Assembly: GCF_947241705.1 (NCBI RefSeq)
Contig: NC_079262.1
Location: 599,441-663,440 of the forward strand
DNA: 64,000 nucleotides
Direction: 5' to 3'
From: Saccharomyces mikatae IFO 1815
Lineage: Eukaryota; Ascomycota; Saccharomycetes; Saccharomycetales; Saccharomycetaceae
Below are positions 10,279-19,009 of this stretch, piece after piece. A program made the position numbers and the translations under genes. Position 1 is the first letter of the stretch, and the number at the start of each line of letters is the position of its first letter. The notes beneath the pieces are model-generated. The model worked only from the letters and a program-made list of their open reading frames with translations, had not been told where the DNA came from and ran no database searches.

Positions 10279-11190
10279 CTAATCTTGGGTCTTTTGAGAA
10301 CCACGTAACAAACCAGTTCTTCTGGCAGCAATCAAACCAGCCTTTTGACCAGAAACGGCACCCCTAGAGATAGTAGAAGCCTTACCAATATGTTGATGGT
10401 TACCACCACCGTGAGGGTGATCAACTGGATTCATGGCAACACCACGGGTCTTTGGCCAAGAGTTTCTCTTCAATCTGTATTTGTGGAAAGCACGACCAGC
10501 CTTCAACAATGGCTTGTCAACTCTACCACCACCAGCAATGACACCAATGACACCTCTAGCGTCAGAAGAAATAACCTTCTTGGCACCGGATGGTAATCTG
10601 ACTCTGGTCTTGTTTTCATCTGGGTTGTGACCAATGATAATAACGTAGTTACCAGAAGCTCTGGCTAGAGCACCTCTGTCACCTGGCTTTTCTTCAACAT
10701 TGGAAACAATGGTACCTTCTGGGACGGAACCCAATGGCAAGACATTACCGACGTTCAAAGAAGCCTTCTTACCGGCGTAAATGAATTGACCAGTGTGGAC
10801 ACCTTCGTTAGCAATGAAGATTTCTTCACGCAATCTGTACTTGTATGGGTCACGGAAGACAACCTTGGCCAATGGGGCACCTCTACCAGAGTCGTGGACA
10901 ATCTGCTTAACGATACCACGGATGTAACCGTGACGTTCAGCATAATCCAAAGTTCTCAACTTGGCAGCACCTTGTCTCAATCTGGTGTGGGAGGTGAAGA
11001 TAGAACCAGCACCCTTTCTTTGGTTACGAATAACTCTACCTGAACGAAAAATAATGAGGAAATAAACATAATTCTGTTAGTATACGTGCTATAATTCCAA
11101 CTGAAGATAAAAGAGCTTAAGTGGGGTGCGATGACATTGTGTCTTTACGGTAATCACACACTTGCCAGAGCGTAGTGTTAACATACCCAT
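10279..11190 (-). CDS. RPL2A: Ribosomal protein uL2 (Rpl2A), one intron
   Basis: A spliced gene. Exon 1 is 11187-11190 (ATGG) and exon 2 is 10279-11039; together they encode 254 residues beginning [13 protein letters not shown]. The 147-nt intron has 5' splice site GTATGT (11186-11181), a perfect TACTAAC branch point (11082-11076) and CAG at its 3' end. uL2 is a core 60S protein at the peptidyl transferase centre; the conserved HPHGGG loop near the C-terminus is present. Codon use is strongly biased, as expected for an abundant protein. The paralogue RPL2B encodes the same protein elsewhere in yeast, so the A assignment rests on synteny. Confidence 0.97.
11040..11186 (-). other. Spliceosomal intron of RPL2A
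   Basis: 147 nt, GTATGT...TACTAAC...CAG on the minus strand. All three splice signals match yeast consensus. It interrupts the second codon of RPL2A. Confidence 0.95.
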
Positions 11191-11867
11191 TGCTTATTGA
11201 TCTAATGGTTTCTTGGTTAGCTTAGAAGTTGTTACAAATAACAAAGAAAAAGACCCAGGCAAGTGATATATGTGATTAATGTAACGACAGAGGGGGGTGC
11301 TCAATCAATTATGTGTATGCGATAGTACATTGCGTAGTGACCTGTGGATTCACGTCCATGTGCAATGGTCAGTGATACGATTTTGCCATTCCTGCACTAT
11401 GCTAGAGTGATTGGATACTACAGTAGCGCTGTGAAACATTCGCTCGCAGAGTAAAGCGGTACTACTGCACTGCTCGGTACTACAAGGAGCTAGGAGGAGA
11501 CGGCTTTGCTGCTGGGCAAACCTGCTTGATCGCTCACAGGGAGGAACAGATAGATCTCTGTCTACAATACCTTCGAATGCAGACGGGGGAGAGACGAGGA
11601 AGAGAGAAATTCCACCAATACTTGGATATAGCAACGCAAAGCAAAACTAGTCCGTTCTCGAAAAAACTCTGTCGCGTAAAAGAACAATTATGGGTGTTGA
11701 AAGATGTCTGGGTTAAAAACTGTCTTTTTCTAAGGGGTGCGCGGCTGTAAAAAGCAAATGAATAGTTAGTAGTAATAGTATTTAGTTTTTATTTAGCCAT
11801 TAAAGAATATATGTATTCTAATTTACGCTTTTCACTGTTTATACTTCCTTATTAAATGCTTAAGTCA
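11191..11867. other. RPL2A promoter / RRT5 3' region
   Basis: 677 bp with no supported gene. It should hold the RPL2A promoter. A near-match to the Rap1 ribosomal-protein motif (TGCGCGGCTGT, one mismatch) lies at 11738-11748 and T/A-rich tracts lie nearer the start. Small open frames on both strands here do not resemble proteins. Confidence 0.5.
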
Positions 11868-12707
11868 CTAAGCAGCGGCCACGGTTGGACGATCAGAAGA
11901 AGAGACAGGTGGAGGTGGGACATCATTAGTTTGAGCATTGTCCTGCCTTTCCTCCGCAGGCTCCACTGGCTCCAATTCCAGTGCCGGTGCAGGTGCCTGT
12001 GAATCACGTGCATTTGTCAGGTTATCCTTGACCAATTGCTTAATTTCCTGAATCTTGGAGACGTAGGCGGGCTTCACAATTATGGATTTGCCCCTCAAAG
12101 TAGCTGTCTTGACCACTTCGTCACAAATGTTTGAAATGGGTGTTTCTGATTGCAAAGTCACCAAAGCTGCAGTGATCTGGTGTGGTGCGAACGGAATACA
12201 TCTTTTCTTGTACACTTTGGATCTATAAATCCAAATTTCTTGTGGAGAATAGAGCTGAAACAACTCACGAATTTCACTGTCGGTAATATCTTCTGGTAAG
12301 TCGTGGCAATATACCGTGTCTGATGCAGTTTCCGGTGTTTTCTTACCCTTTTTTTTTTCCTTGAGCTTCTTAGCATCTTCGTCTGGAGGGGAATCTGCCT
12401 CATAGGGAACATGCAGTTTCAAAAATAGCTTCTGGTTTTGAAAGACGGTCCCGTTCAGTTCTTGAATGGCCTTCATGGCTAGAGTGTTGTTTGCAAACTG
12501 GGCAAATGCTATACCTAGCGGTTTGCGGGGATTGTTCTTGTGCTTTTTGCTGAACCTACGGACAGTCTGCGTTGGAATCAACACTGAGCTGGCTCCGTAC
12601 CTGTTTAGGAAGGTGTTTAGGTCATGCTCACTTGCTGTAAAGGGGAGGTTCGAAATGTAAACCGTGGTTACAGTGGTGGTAGTTTCAGTGCTCACTTGTT
12701 CAGTCAT
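11868..12707 (-). CDS. RRT5: Rrt5, two-RRM RNA-binding protein
   Basis: A 279-residue protein, slightly shorter than I remember for S. cerevisiae. It has two RNA-recognition motifs. The first starts at the RNP2-like VYISNLPF (about 16-23), with RNP1-like LGIAFAQF near residue 63. The second starts at VYCHDLP (about 132). A lysine-rich linker lies between them, and a Pro/Glu-rich low-complexity tail follows. The exact role is unknown; it is a non-essential gene linked by genetics to rDNA transcription and sporulation. It lies between RPL2A and RPL29, all on the minus strand. Confidence 0.93.
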   Translation of the reverse strand: MTEQVSTETTTTVTTVYISNLPFTASEHDLNTFLNRYGASSVLIPTQTVRRFSKKHKNNPRKPLGIAFAQFANNTLAMKAIQELNGTVFQNQKLFLKLHVPYEADSPPDEDAKKLKEKKKGKKTPETASDTVYCHDLPEDITDSEIRELFQLYSPQEIWIYRSKVYKKRCIPFAPHQITAALVTLQSETPISNICDEVVKTATLRGKSIIVKPAYVSKIQEIKQLVKDNLTNARDSQAPAPALELEPVEPAEERQDNAQTNDVPPPPVSSSDRPTVAAA

Positions 12708-13021
12708 TGTCTGTGCTTATATATTATATAGTGAGTGTGCGTGTAGTTTTACGGTGCGTTTTATCTTATCACTTTGAAACAGAAGTTGTGTTTTGTTTTA
12801 TATAATCATTTAGAACTCGTCACTTTATTTTGTGACGTTTCCTTTGTGGCGCAAAGACGGAACAAAATAAAGAACCGAAACAAAAAAAGAAAAGAATTAA
12901 GAGAAAAAGACGTGATGGATGATAGTAAGATAAATTTTCCTTCAATTAAGATAATAAAACATGTTATATAAAATCAGACAAAAAAATATGTAAATTTTAA
13001 CGTATTATAATCTTAAAGAGT
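12708..13021. other. RRT5 promoter / RPL29 3' region
   Basis: 314 bp, AT-rich, no gene. It holds the RRT5 upstream region and the RPL29 terminator sequences. Confidence 0.6.
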
Positions 13022-13201
13022 TTATTTCTTGGCAGCAGCCAAAGCCTTAGCAGTACCGTGTAGAGCATGCTTGTGGTTTCTTCTAAACTTTGGATCAACA
13101 CCTTTCAAAGAAGGGTACTTGTAGGTCTTTGGCTTCTTGATACCGTTTCTGTGAGCCTTTCTGGTTTGGTTGTGAGCGGTATGGTTCTTAGACTTAGCCA
13201 T
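13022..13201 (-). CDS. RPL29: Ribosomal protein eL29 (Rpl29)
   Basis: A 59-residue, very basic protein beginning [12 protein letters not shown] and ending AAAKK. It is the small eL29 protein of the 60S subunit, involved in subunit joining and non-essential in yeast. ATG at 13199-13201, stop at 13022-13024, no intron. Codon choice is the biased ribosomal-protein set. Tandem Rap1 sites lie about 540 bp upstream. Confidence 0.97.
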
Positions 13202-14012
13202 TTTCTGGAGACGACGAATGCACGCAGCAAATACGAGTTTTCATTTAAGTTAGTAAAAAATTGCAATATGGAGCAGACGCGGTGCTTATTGATTGCCAAT
13301 CTGAAGTAGTGCTAGCAATGTCAAATAGGTATAACAAGGGTACGGTGATAGTAATTGAGAATTCGAGAGTGGGTGTTGGTATAAGCTAAAACATCGGTAA
13401 TTTTTTCCCAGTATTTTCTTCTTTTCCTTTCTCCTACACACCACTAGTGCACTTCAGATTTGGTGATGAGGATAGCATGATAATATAACGTACTTTCTAA
13501 CTGTGTTGTTGTTCCGAGGTTCTTGAGTACTGAAAAATGATTGTTACGAAATAATGGGTTAAATCTTGAAATATAGTATTGAAATATCTTGAAATTGTAT
13601 GTAGCCAGAGATTATGACAGAGCTAAGGGAGAGAGGATCATGGACTTCCGCATTGAGGCCGAGCGGTTTTACCGAGCGCGGCTAGGAACCAAAGAAGGGA
13701 ACCAAAGTCAATAAAATTGAAAAAGCATGTCATATAAGTGTATGGGTGTAAAAATGCACGGATGTAAACTAAAGTGGCGTTAAGCAAGTTTATCGAAGAC
13801 GTGTAACGCAACTCTTTTTCAACTTTGTAAACATTACTCCCTTAAGCAGTGACATTAATGTCAATTTCAATTTTCGTTTTTTATTTTGTTTGAATCTAAT
13901 TTATTTATTGGCTTTCTAAATACAGTAGGTTAAAAGGGGGTTCTGAAAAAAAATAAAATAATAACAAAACTCAGAATAAATATGAATATAGGGGAGATGA
14001 CGGATAAACAGA
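13202..14012. other. RPL29 upstream region / QCR6 3' region
   Basis: 811 bp with no convincing gene. The QCR6-proximal half contains the two Rap1 motifs. An imperfect palindrome CCGAGCGGTTTTACCGAGCG lies near 13660-13680. I saw no open frame with protein-like content. Confidence 0.5.
13738..13765 (-). promoter_or_regulatory. Tandem Rap1 sites of RPL29
   Basis: On the minus strand, ACACCCATACAC (13738-13749) and ACATCCGTGCA (13755-13765) match the Rap1/RPG consensus. They lie close together in the same orientation, the classic ribosomal-protein promoter arrangement. They are about 540-565 bp upstream of the RPL29 start, at the far end of the usual range. Confidence 0.7.
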
Positions 14013-14453
14013 CTACTTTAATTTGTCAAATAATCTAGGTGCCGTAGCAGTGTCCAGATAGTGCTGTAGGTGAAAGAATTCCTCCACACAGTCCTCCTTG
14101 TGGTCGAGGTCTGCGTAGCCAGGTTGTTGTTGCTGTATTTTGACTCTTTCGGCACACTCCTCGTAATGGTGCACCAGTGCCTTACCCTCCTCTGTATTCT
14201 TAAAATGTTCTCTCAAATCTTCCAATTGATCAGTGACTTCCTCTTCTTCTTCGTCCTCGTCCTCGTCATCATCTTCATCGTCATCGTCATCGTCATCGTC
14301 ATCTCCATCTTCGCCACCCTTTGATTCTTCTTCATCCTCTCCTGCTTCTTGTTCATGCTGCTCGTTATCGTTATCTTCGGCCGCGGCCAAGACAGGCACA
14401 ACAGTTTCTTTTAGTTGCTCCCAGTAGTCACCGACTAGTTCCAACACACCCAT
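14013..14453 (-). CDS. QCR6: Qcr6, acidic hinge subunit of cytochrome bc1
   Basis: A 146-residue protein: N-terminus MGVLELVGDYWEQLK, then a long Asp/Glu run (about 40-75) coded by a GAT/GAC/GAG tract, then the conserved domain with CX(n)C pairs (CAERVKI, DCVEEFFHLQHYLD). Qcr6 is the ubiquinol-cytochrome c reductase subunit that helps cytochrome c docking and assembly in the inner membrane. The acidic tract differs in length and pattern from the S. cerevisiae one I recall, as expected for a slippage-prone repeat. The promoter overlaps the end of PHO4. Confidence 0.96.
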   Translation of the reverse strand: MGVLELVGDYWEQLKETVVPVLAAAEDNDNEQHEQEAGEDEEESKGGEDGDDDDDDDDDEDDDEDEDEEEEEVTDQLEDLREHFKNTEEGKALVHHYEECAERVKIQQQQPGYADLDHKEDCVEEFFHLQHYLDTATAPRLFDKLK

Positions 14454-14689
14454 TTCTATTATTTATTTTCCTTTGTGTATGCGTGTGTGCGTGTGTGCGT
14501 GAGTGCGTATATGCGAGTGTGTGTAGTAGTTATATGTGCAATTAAGCGCCAGCGTATACTGCCCTTAAGAGAGAGTAAGTCCCAAAATCTCGAACCCGGT
14601 GGGGGCACTTTCTAGTAGCGCGCCTCTTATAACAAGCAACGCGCAGGGGAGGCGCGCCCCGGTCCGATACACCCGGGAGCGAGCATCCC

Positions 14690-14708
14690 ATTGGTGCACG
14701 GTCACGTG
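14690..14708. promoter_or_regulatory. QCR6 promoter: CCAAT box and Cbf1 E-box
   Basis: ATTGG (CCAAT on the other strand, Hap2/3/4/5) at 14690-14694 and TCACGTG at 14702-14708, about 240-255 bp upstream of QCR6. The E-box includes the PHO4 stop codon (14702-14704). Both elements are common in respiratory-chain promoters. The assignment to QCR6 follows from position and orientation. Confidence 0.6.
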
Positions 14709-15667
14709 CTCCCATTCCGTTGTAGATGACGGATGTACCGGCAGGCGGCCTCTACTGTAGTCGCTTTAGACGGGGCGGCCGAGACGTTTTGCTGTTTCCA
14801 TTCCGCGGGGATTAAAGATGCTAGTTCGTGCAGCGCGACCGCCAGGCGGTTGCGCCGTGCTTGCTCTGCATACTTGTGCGATTCACGCTTGTCGTCATCC
14901 ACGAGAACGCCCGATGACCGTCGCCTACCCAGCGACCGGGAATTGCTCGACCCGTGCGGTGCGATTACGGGAGACTCACTTGCTACGACGACGCCTTCAC
15001 TACTGTTGGTCTTAGTCGTGGAGGGTGATAGGCGCCTGGTGCTGTTCGACGGCAGAATAACTTTTGGATATTGCTTTGACTTTGGTTTTGGAGTTGGGAT
15101 GACACTGTCGGGCAACTCAAACAGCGAAGTGGCCGAATCCGGGCCAGACTTACCTCTACGTTTGTTCAAATACGGACTGCTGCTACTCTTGTTCTTGGTG
15201 ACTTTGTTGGCGGATATTGAGGTAGATACGGTAGAAGTGGCGGCTGCGACCAAGTTAGGCGAAATAGTTACAGGCATTGCATTTTGTGTGTGAATTAGCG
15301 GCGAATATAATAACCGCGGCTTGATTGTAGTGGTGTTCGCCGGCGAATGGTGCGCGTGTGAAGATATCATCCAGTCCATGTCCATTCCTTCGACCAGCTC
15401 AAACGCGCGGTCCAGGTCATCCAATGCAAGCTCATCTTGTTCACCATCATTCTCATTCTCATTCTCAATTTCGTTTCTACTTTGGTTCTCACTTCCGCTT
15501 CGGTTATTCAGGCTGTTTATTATGTCGTTTTGATCATACAAGTCCTCGCGCTCATCATGCCGTTTCGTGTTTACGGTGATAAAGTCTCCCACTTTGTCAA
15601 GTATACTGCTCTTGGGCTCCAGTTCGTCCATGAAAACGTGTATTTCCTCAGAAGTTGTATGGCCCAT
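14702..15667 (-). CDS. PHO4: Pho4, bHLH activator of phosphate genes
   Basis: A 321-residue protein ending in a basic helix-loop-helix domain (about 260-319). The E-box reading residues His264, Glu268 and Arg272 are present. With Pho2, Pho4 activates PHO5 and PHO84 when phosphate is low; Pho80-Pho85 phosphorylates it at SP sites, several of which are visible (YSPLIH, SSPYL). The acidic activation region is near 75-100 (DLDRAFELVEG). It is a few residues longer than S. cerevisiae Pho4, from Asn/Glu repeats. Residue 266 is Tyr where I recall His, between the base-contact residues. Confidence 0.97.
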   Translation of the reverse strand: MGHTTSEEIHVFMDELEPKSSILDKVGDFITVNTKRHDEREDLYDQNDIINSLNNRSGSENQSRNEIENENENDGEQDELALDDLDRAFELVEGMDMDWMISSHAHHSPANTTTIKPRLLYSPLIHTQNAMPVTISPNLVAAATSTVSTSISANKVTKNKSSSSPYLNKRRGKSGPDSATSLFELPDSVIPTPKPKSKQYPKVILPSNSTRRLSPSTTKTNSSEGVVVASESPVIAPHGSSNSRSLGRRRSSGVLVDDDKRESHKYAEQARRNRLAVALHELASLIPAEWKQQNVSAAPSKATTVEAACRYIRHLQRNGST

Positions 15668-15937
15668 GATTTGTCGTGCTCTTGTTGTGTCTCCTCTTGG
15701 CTCATCTCTTCTTCTTTACCCTTTCGGAAGTATTGACTTCTTCTTCCCTTGTTATATACCATTTTTCTATAGTCAAGACTCATGTGCTAAAATATTTCCG
15801 CGCAAACGGCCGGGTCAGCCTCTCGCCTACTATAATGTAGTAGAGACGAAAGATTGAAAAAGAAAGAGGCAATTCCACACACACGCACAGAGACAAGGCA
15901 GGGCTGCAAGCAAAAAAGCTGCTGTAGAAACTCAGAA

Positions 15938-16228
15938 ATGAACGTACCCTCGGCCCCCATTCCCAATAAACATTTGAACATACCGGATTTGAGGTTTGAG
16001 AAAGTGTTCAAGAAAGCGTTGTACAGGGAACTGGCTCCCTCTTCGTCTCGCTCACGCAAGTTAGGTGTGATTACGAAAGTTGTGGTTCGCGATGTTTTGC
16101 TTATGCCACTTTTGCAAAGCTTTGTTTTGTCGCTCTTGCTTATGGGCGTGAAGGACTGGCTTCACTACATACGCTTGAAAGGACGAACCCTAGGCAGCCG
16201 TATTAGGCAGAGACTTTTCTCGATCTAA
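15938..16228 (+). CDS. Small DUF1770-like membrane protein
   Basis: A 96-residue protein: Asn/Pro-rich N-terminus, then [14 protein letters not shown], then [20 protein letters not shown] (likely membrane segment, about 50-70), and a basic tail with [12 protein letters not shown]. From memory, fungal DUF1770 proteins share DLRFEQ, then RDxVLxPLxQ and a final LGSRxR, so I assign it to that family. Function unknown; it may sit in a mitochondrial or other membrane. The ATG at 15938 (AAA before it) is the only ATG start. An upstream TTG extension and an antisense frame are not credible. It lies between PHO4 (divergent) and tRNA-Lys. Confidence 0.65.
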   Translation: MNVPSAPIPNKHLNIPDLRFEKVFKKALYRELAPSSSRSRKLGVITKVVVRDVLLMPLLQSFVLSLLLMGVKDWLHYIRLKGRTLGSRIRQRLFSI

Positions 16229-16342
16229 ATAGTACATATAGTCGTATCTCGTTTTGTATAAGCTTAAGCCTAACTTTGTTGTATAAGAGCCGAGCCCGAT
16301 GTGCAAAATGAAAAAAAAACGATAAATAGGAAAAAAGAGAAA

Positions 16343-16415
16343 AGCCCTGTAGGGGGCTCGAACCCCTAACCTTATGATTAAGAGTCATACGCGCTACCGA
16401 TTGCGCCAACAAGGC
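16343..16415 (-). tRNA. tRNA-Lys (CUU)
   Basis: A 73-nt cloverleaf on the minus strand with no intron. Acceptor GCCTTGT pairs with ACAGGGC, the D-arm and anticodon stem-loop ACTCTTAAT give anticodon CTT, and the TPsiC loop is GGTTCGAGCC. The discriminator base is T as in other yeast tRNA-Lys(CUU) genes. A T-run follows on the transcribed strand. Confidence 0.97.
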
Positions 16416-16628
16416 TTTCTAATCTCTGACTTTTGATCTTGTAAATACATCCTTGATCAGGAGTACACACTCTTTTCTCCTTTTCCTCACATTGTGCACA
16501 AAAGTGAAACAATGAGGATCTATGGTATTACACATGATGCTGTTTTAAACTGCTTGAAACGGAAGAATACATACATGAACACACACATATATATATACAC
16601 AAATTGGAGGTGAAATACATTACACTCT

Positions 16629-16973
16629 ATGATCAGAAGACCCCCCACTACCTTGCAACTCAGTCACGACGACGTGTCCTCCCTGATCGATGACCTTAAC
16701 GAGCAGAAACTTAAGCAGCAGCTGAATGTCCAAAAGACAAAATATTTCCAAGGGAAAAACACCACCTCGCTACGGTCTCATACAGACATCCAAGATGTGT
16801 CACAAAATGTCGAAGACAACGACGATGATGCCGACATGTCTTCTTGTAATGACAAACCGGCCTCTGTTGCACACAACCGAATCCGCAATTCCTTGCATCT
16901 CTCCGCCGACAGCAATACCACCCATGAAACACCCAATGCAAGCGACAATCCTTTCTACATTCGTGAGGAATAA
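16629..16973 (+). CDS. CDC26: Cdc26, APC/C subunit
   Basis: A 114-residue protein beginning MIRRPPTTLQLSHDDVSSL, the conserved N-terminus that inserts into the TPR groove of Cdc16 and stabilises it. The rest is low-complexity, polar and acidic (DNDDDADM) and ends FYIREE. It is shorter than the 124-residue S. cerevisiae protein I recall because the acidic tract is shorter. It is part of the anaphase-promoting complex, important at high temperature in yeast. It converges with RSC8. Confidence 0.95.
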   Translation: MIRRPPTTLQLSHDDVSSLIDDLNEQKLKQQLNVQKTKYFQGKNTTSLRSHTDIQDVSQNVEDNDDDADMSSCNDKPASVAHNRIRNSLHLSADSNTTHETPNASDNPFYIREE

Positions 16974-17109
16974 AAGCATAACAGTATTACCATCCTTATC
17001 CGCATCTACACTGACTTATAATTTTTTTGTTTTCTCTAATTTTATATACGTCGTATTATAATAAAATATGAAAAATAGTACACTGTGTTGGTTGATTTCT
17101 TTTTTTCTT

Positions 17110-18783
17110 TTACAATGACCACGGTTTGTACACCTGAGGCTGGGATTGTGCAATAGAATCGTCTTCACCCGCCTCTTCGTCTTCCTTGCCCACACGCTTC
17201 ACACCATGGCCCGTGACCGAAGTACCATCTTCTTGACTGCCCTCTTGGTCCTTCTCCACTAGTTGTATGCCCGAGTCTACTTGCTCTGAAATCAGCACTA
17301 GTTTCTTCGACACGTTCAACTCCTCCAGCGACTTGTTCAGGTCAAGAATTTGCTTGCTCAGCGATAATCGGTCGTTCAGCATTTTCTCGGATTCTTTCAC
17401 ATATTTCAGTTTTTCCATTTCTAGTTGCGTTTCCAGATCACACAATTTTGTGAATTTGCTCTCTAATTTGTCCATCGTCAACTTGACTAACTCTTGGATT
17501 ATCACTTGGCTCTCTTCAATGTACTTTTCTGAGATCTCCCTCGACTTGTCAGAGACCTTACCCAATCTGTCATCGCCTTGCAATAACGCCTGCACAGCGT
17601 CGTTCACACATTGCATCAACTTGGCGCCAGATGCATTGCCATCATGACTATTACCGCCCTTACCATTAAGTTGTGAACCAACTACTTCGTGAATATATTT
17701 GTCTTCAATTGGTAAGCTTAAAAACTTCTCAATGCAGTCTTCCACACGCTTATGTCCACCGACATGGGCTGAAATCTTTTCCCACTGGTCTTCATACATT
17801 TCAATACCCTCTAACAACAAAAGCATTTCCTGGTCTGACCAGTTTTTTTTAACTGTATTTCCGTTGTTTTCTAGCCTAATAAAATCCGAAGATTGGAAGT
17901 TGGCACCGAAATGACCCTCTTGGAAACACCGGGAGCAGAGGTTGGTGTCCCGTGCACGCAGATTGTGATAGCGCACATTGATCGACTCATTACCACATGT
18001 ATGGCAAATATAAACCTTATGAATCTGTCTGGAGTTCTTGCTTTCATCTTGTAATGCATTGAAGTCTTGCGCGGAATCGTAAACGTTCCTTTTGATCGAT
18101 AGATTAATAGGAAATTCCTTTTTGACATGCGGTTCTGCACCTTCTTCCTCTTCTGTTTCCTGTTTGATCACATTCTCCGGTAAAAATGGCTTCAAACCTT
18201 GCGGTGTGTCCAGTACCACCTGGAAGTGACCAGTAAAACTTGGCCCAATAAGACTGGGCTTGGTTCTGGGGTCAATCTGGTAATTAATCAACCCCCATTT
18301 TTCCAAAAAGGCGTGAATCTTCACTATCGATGCAACATCCATGGCCACATTTCTTCTTACAGCGGTTATAGTCAAATATTCGTATGGTGAAAGACGGTAC
18401 GTGTTAATGATGAAATTTCTCGTGTCCTTGTATGCCTTGGGCGTCTTGAACCTTGATGAATCATTGAAGAAGTCCGGGTTCGATCTTTTTTCAATTTCAT
18501 GTATCTTCGAAATATCAAACCAAGAGGCAAACGACGGAATAATCACTGGGTGTGTTTGCTTTGCCAAAAACCTTAGGGCCTTTTCTTCCAGTTTCTGTGC
18601 TTCTTGCTCGTAGTTGATCTTCTTATGAGCCACTTCTGCTCCTAAGGTGGCAGATTCCTCCTTTGCCTGTTCTTGTAGTAAGTGAGGAAAAGATGGCGTG
18701 TTGGTGGTCGTAGTAGGTGGCTCTTCGGTCGCCTCGTACGAGTCTACCATGGGGACATCCTTATCCTTCTCTGTATCACTCAT
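17110..18783 (-). CDS. RSC8: Rsc8, SWIRM/SANT core subunit of RSC
   Basis: A 557-residue protein with a SWIRM domain (about 78-173), a ZZ-type zinc finger (Cys260, Cys263, Cys283, Cys286), a SANT domain (about 313-357, [13 protein letters not shown]) and a C-terminal leucine-rich coiled coil (about 430-505). Rsc8 is the Swi3 counterpart in the essential RSC remodelling complex and forms a homodimer that scaffolds the ATPase. It is transcribed divergently from IRC5, another chromatin gene, across 226 bp holding a Reb1-like CGGGTGA at 18911. Confidence 0.97.
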   Translation of the reverse strand: MSDTEKDKDVPMVDSYEATEEPPTTTTNTPSFPHLLQEQAKEESATLGAEVAHKKINYEQEAQKLEEKALRFLAKQTHPVIIPSFASWFDISKIHEIEKRSNPDFFNDSSRFKTPKAYKDTRNFIINTYRLSPYEYLTITAVRRNVAMDVASIVKIHAFLEKWGLINYQIDPRTKPSLIGPSFTGHFQVVLDTPQGLKPFLPENVIKQETEEEEGAEPHVKKEFPINLSIKRNVYDSAQDFNALQDESKNSRQIHKVYICHTCGNESINVRYHNLRARDTNLCSRCFQEGHFGANFQSSDFIRLENNGNTVKKNWSDQEMLLLLEGIEMYEDQWEKISAHVGGHKRVEDCIEKFLSLPIEDKYIHEVVGSQLNGKGGNSHDGNASGAKLMQCVNDAVQALLQGDDRLGKVSDKSREISEKYIEESQVIIQELVKLTMDKLESKFTKLCDLETQLEMEKLKYVKESEKMLNDRLSLSKQILDLNKSLEELNVSKKLVLISEQVDSGIQLVEKDQEGSQEDGTSVTGHGVKRVGKEDEEAGEDDSIAQSQPQVYKPWSL

Positions 18784-19009
18784 TATCCTATCGTTTTATC
18801 TACCCCTTGTGTCTCTGCTCTGCTTTTTCTTTGACCTTTTACTCTAAATCTGACGACTAATTCTATGTTGATGAAACTTCGCTTGTTTTTTCCAACTTTT
18901 TCACGTCAAGCGGGTGACAAACAGAAACGCCATAATTAAATAAAACAGAGATGTAATAAGGACATGTCAAAACTGGCGATGAGATGAGCAGTTGCTCCAA
19001 TACAAACCA

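Noticed and set aside
14233-14427. Poly-serine open frame on the plus strand
   Set aside because: It is the antisense shadow of the GAT/GAC/GAG acidic tract of QCR6.
15787-16059. 90-codon minus-strand frame overlapping the DUF1770-like gene
   Set aside because: No family resemblance, while the plus frame carries conserved motifs; may correspond to an old dubious annotation.
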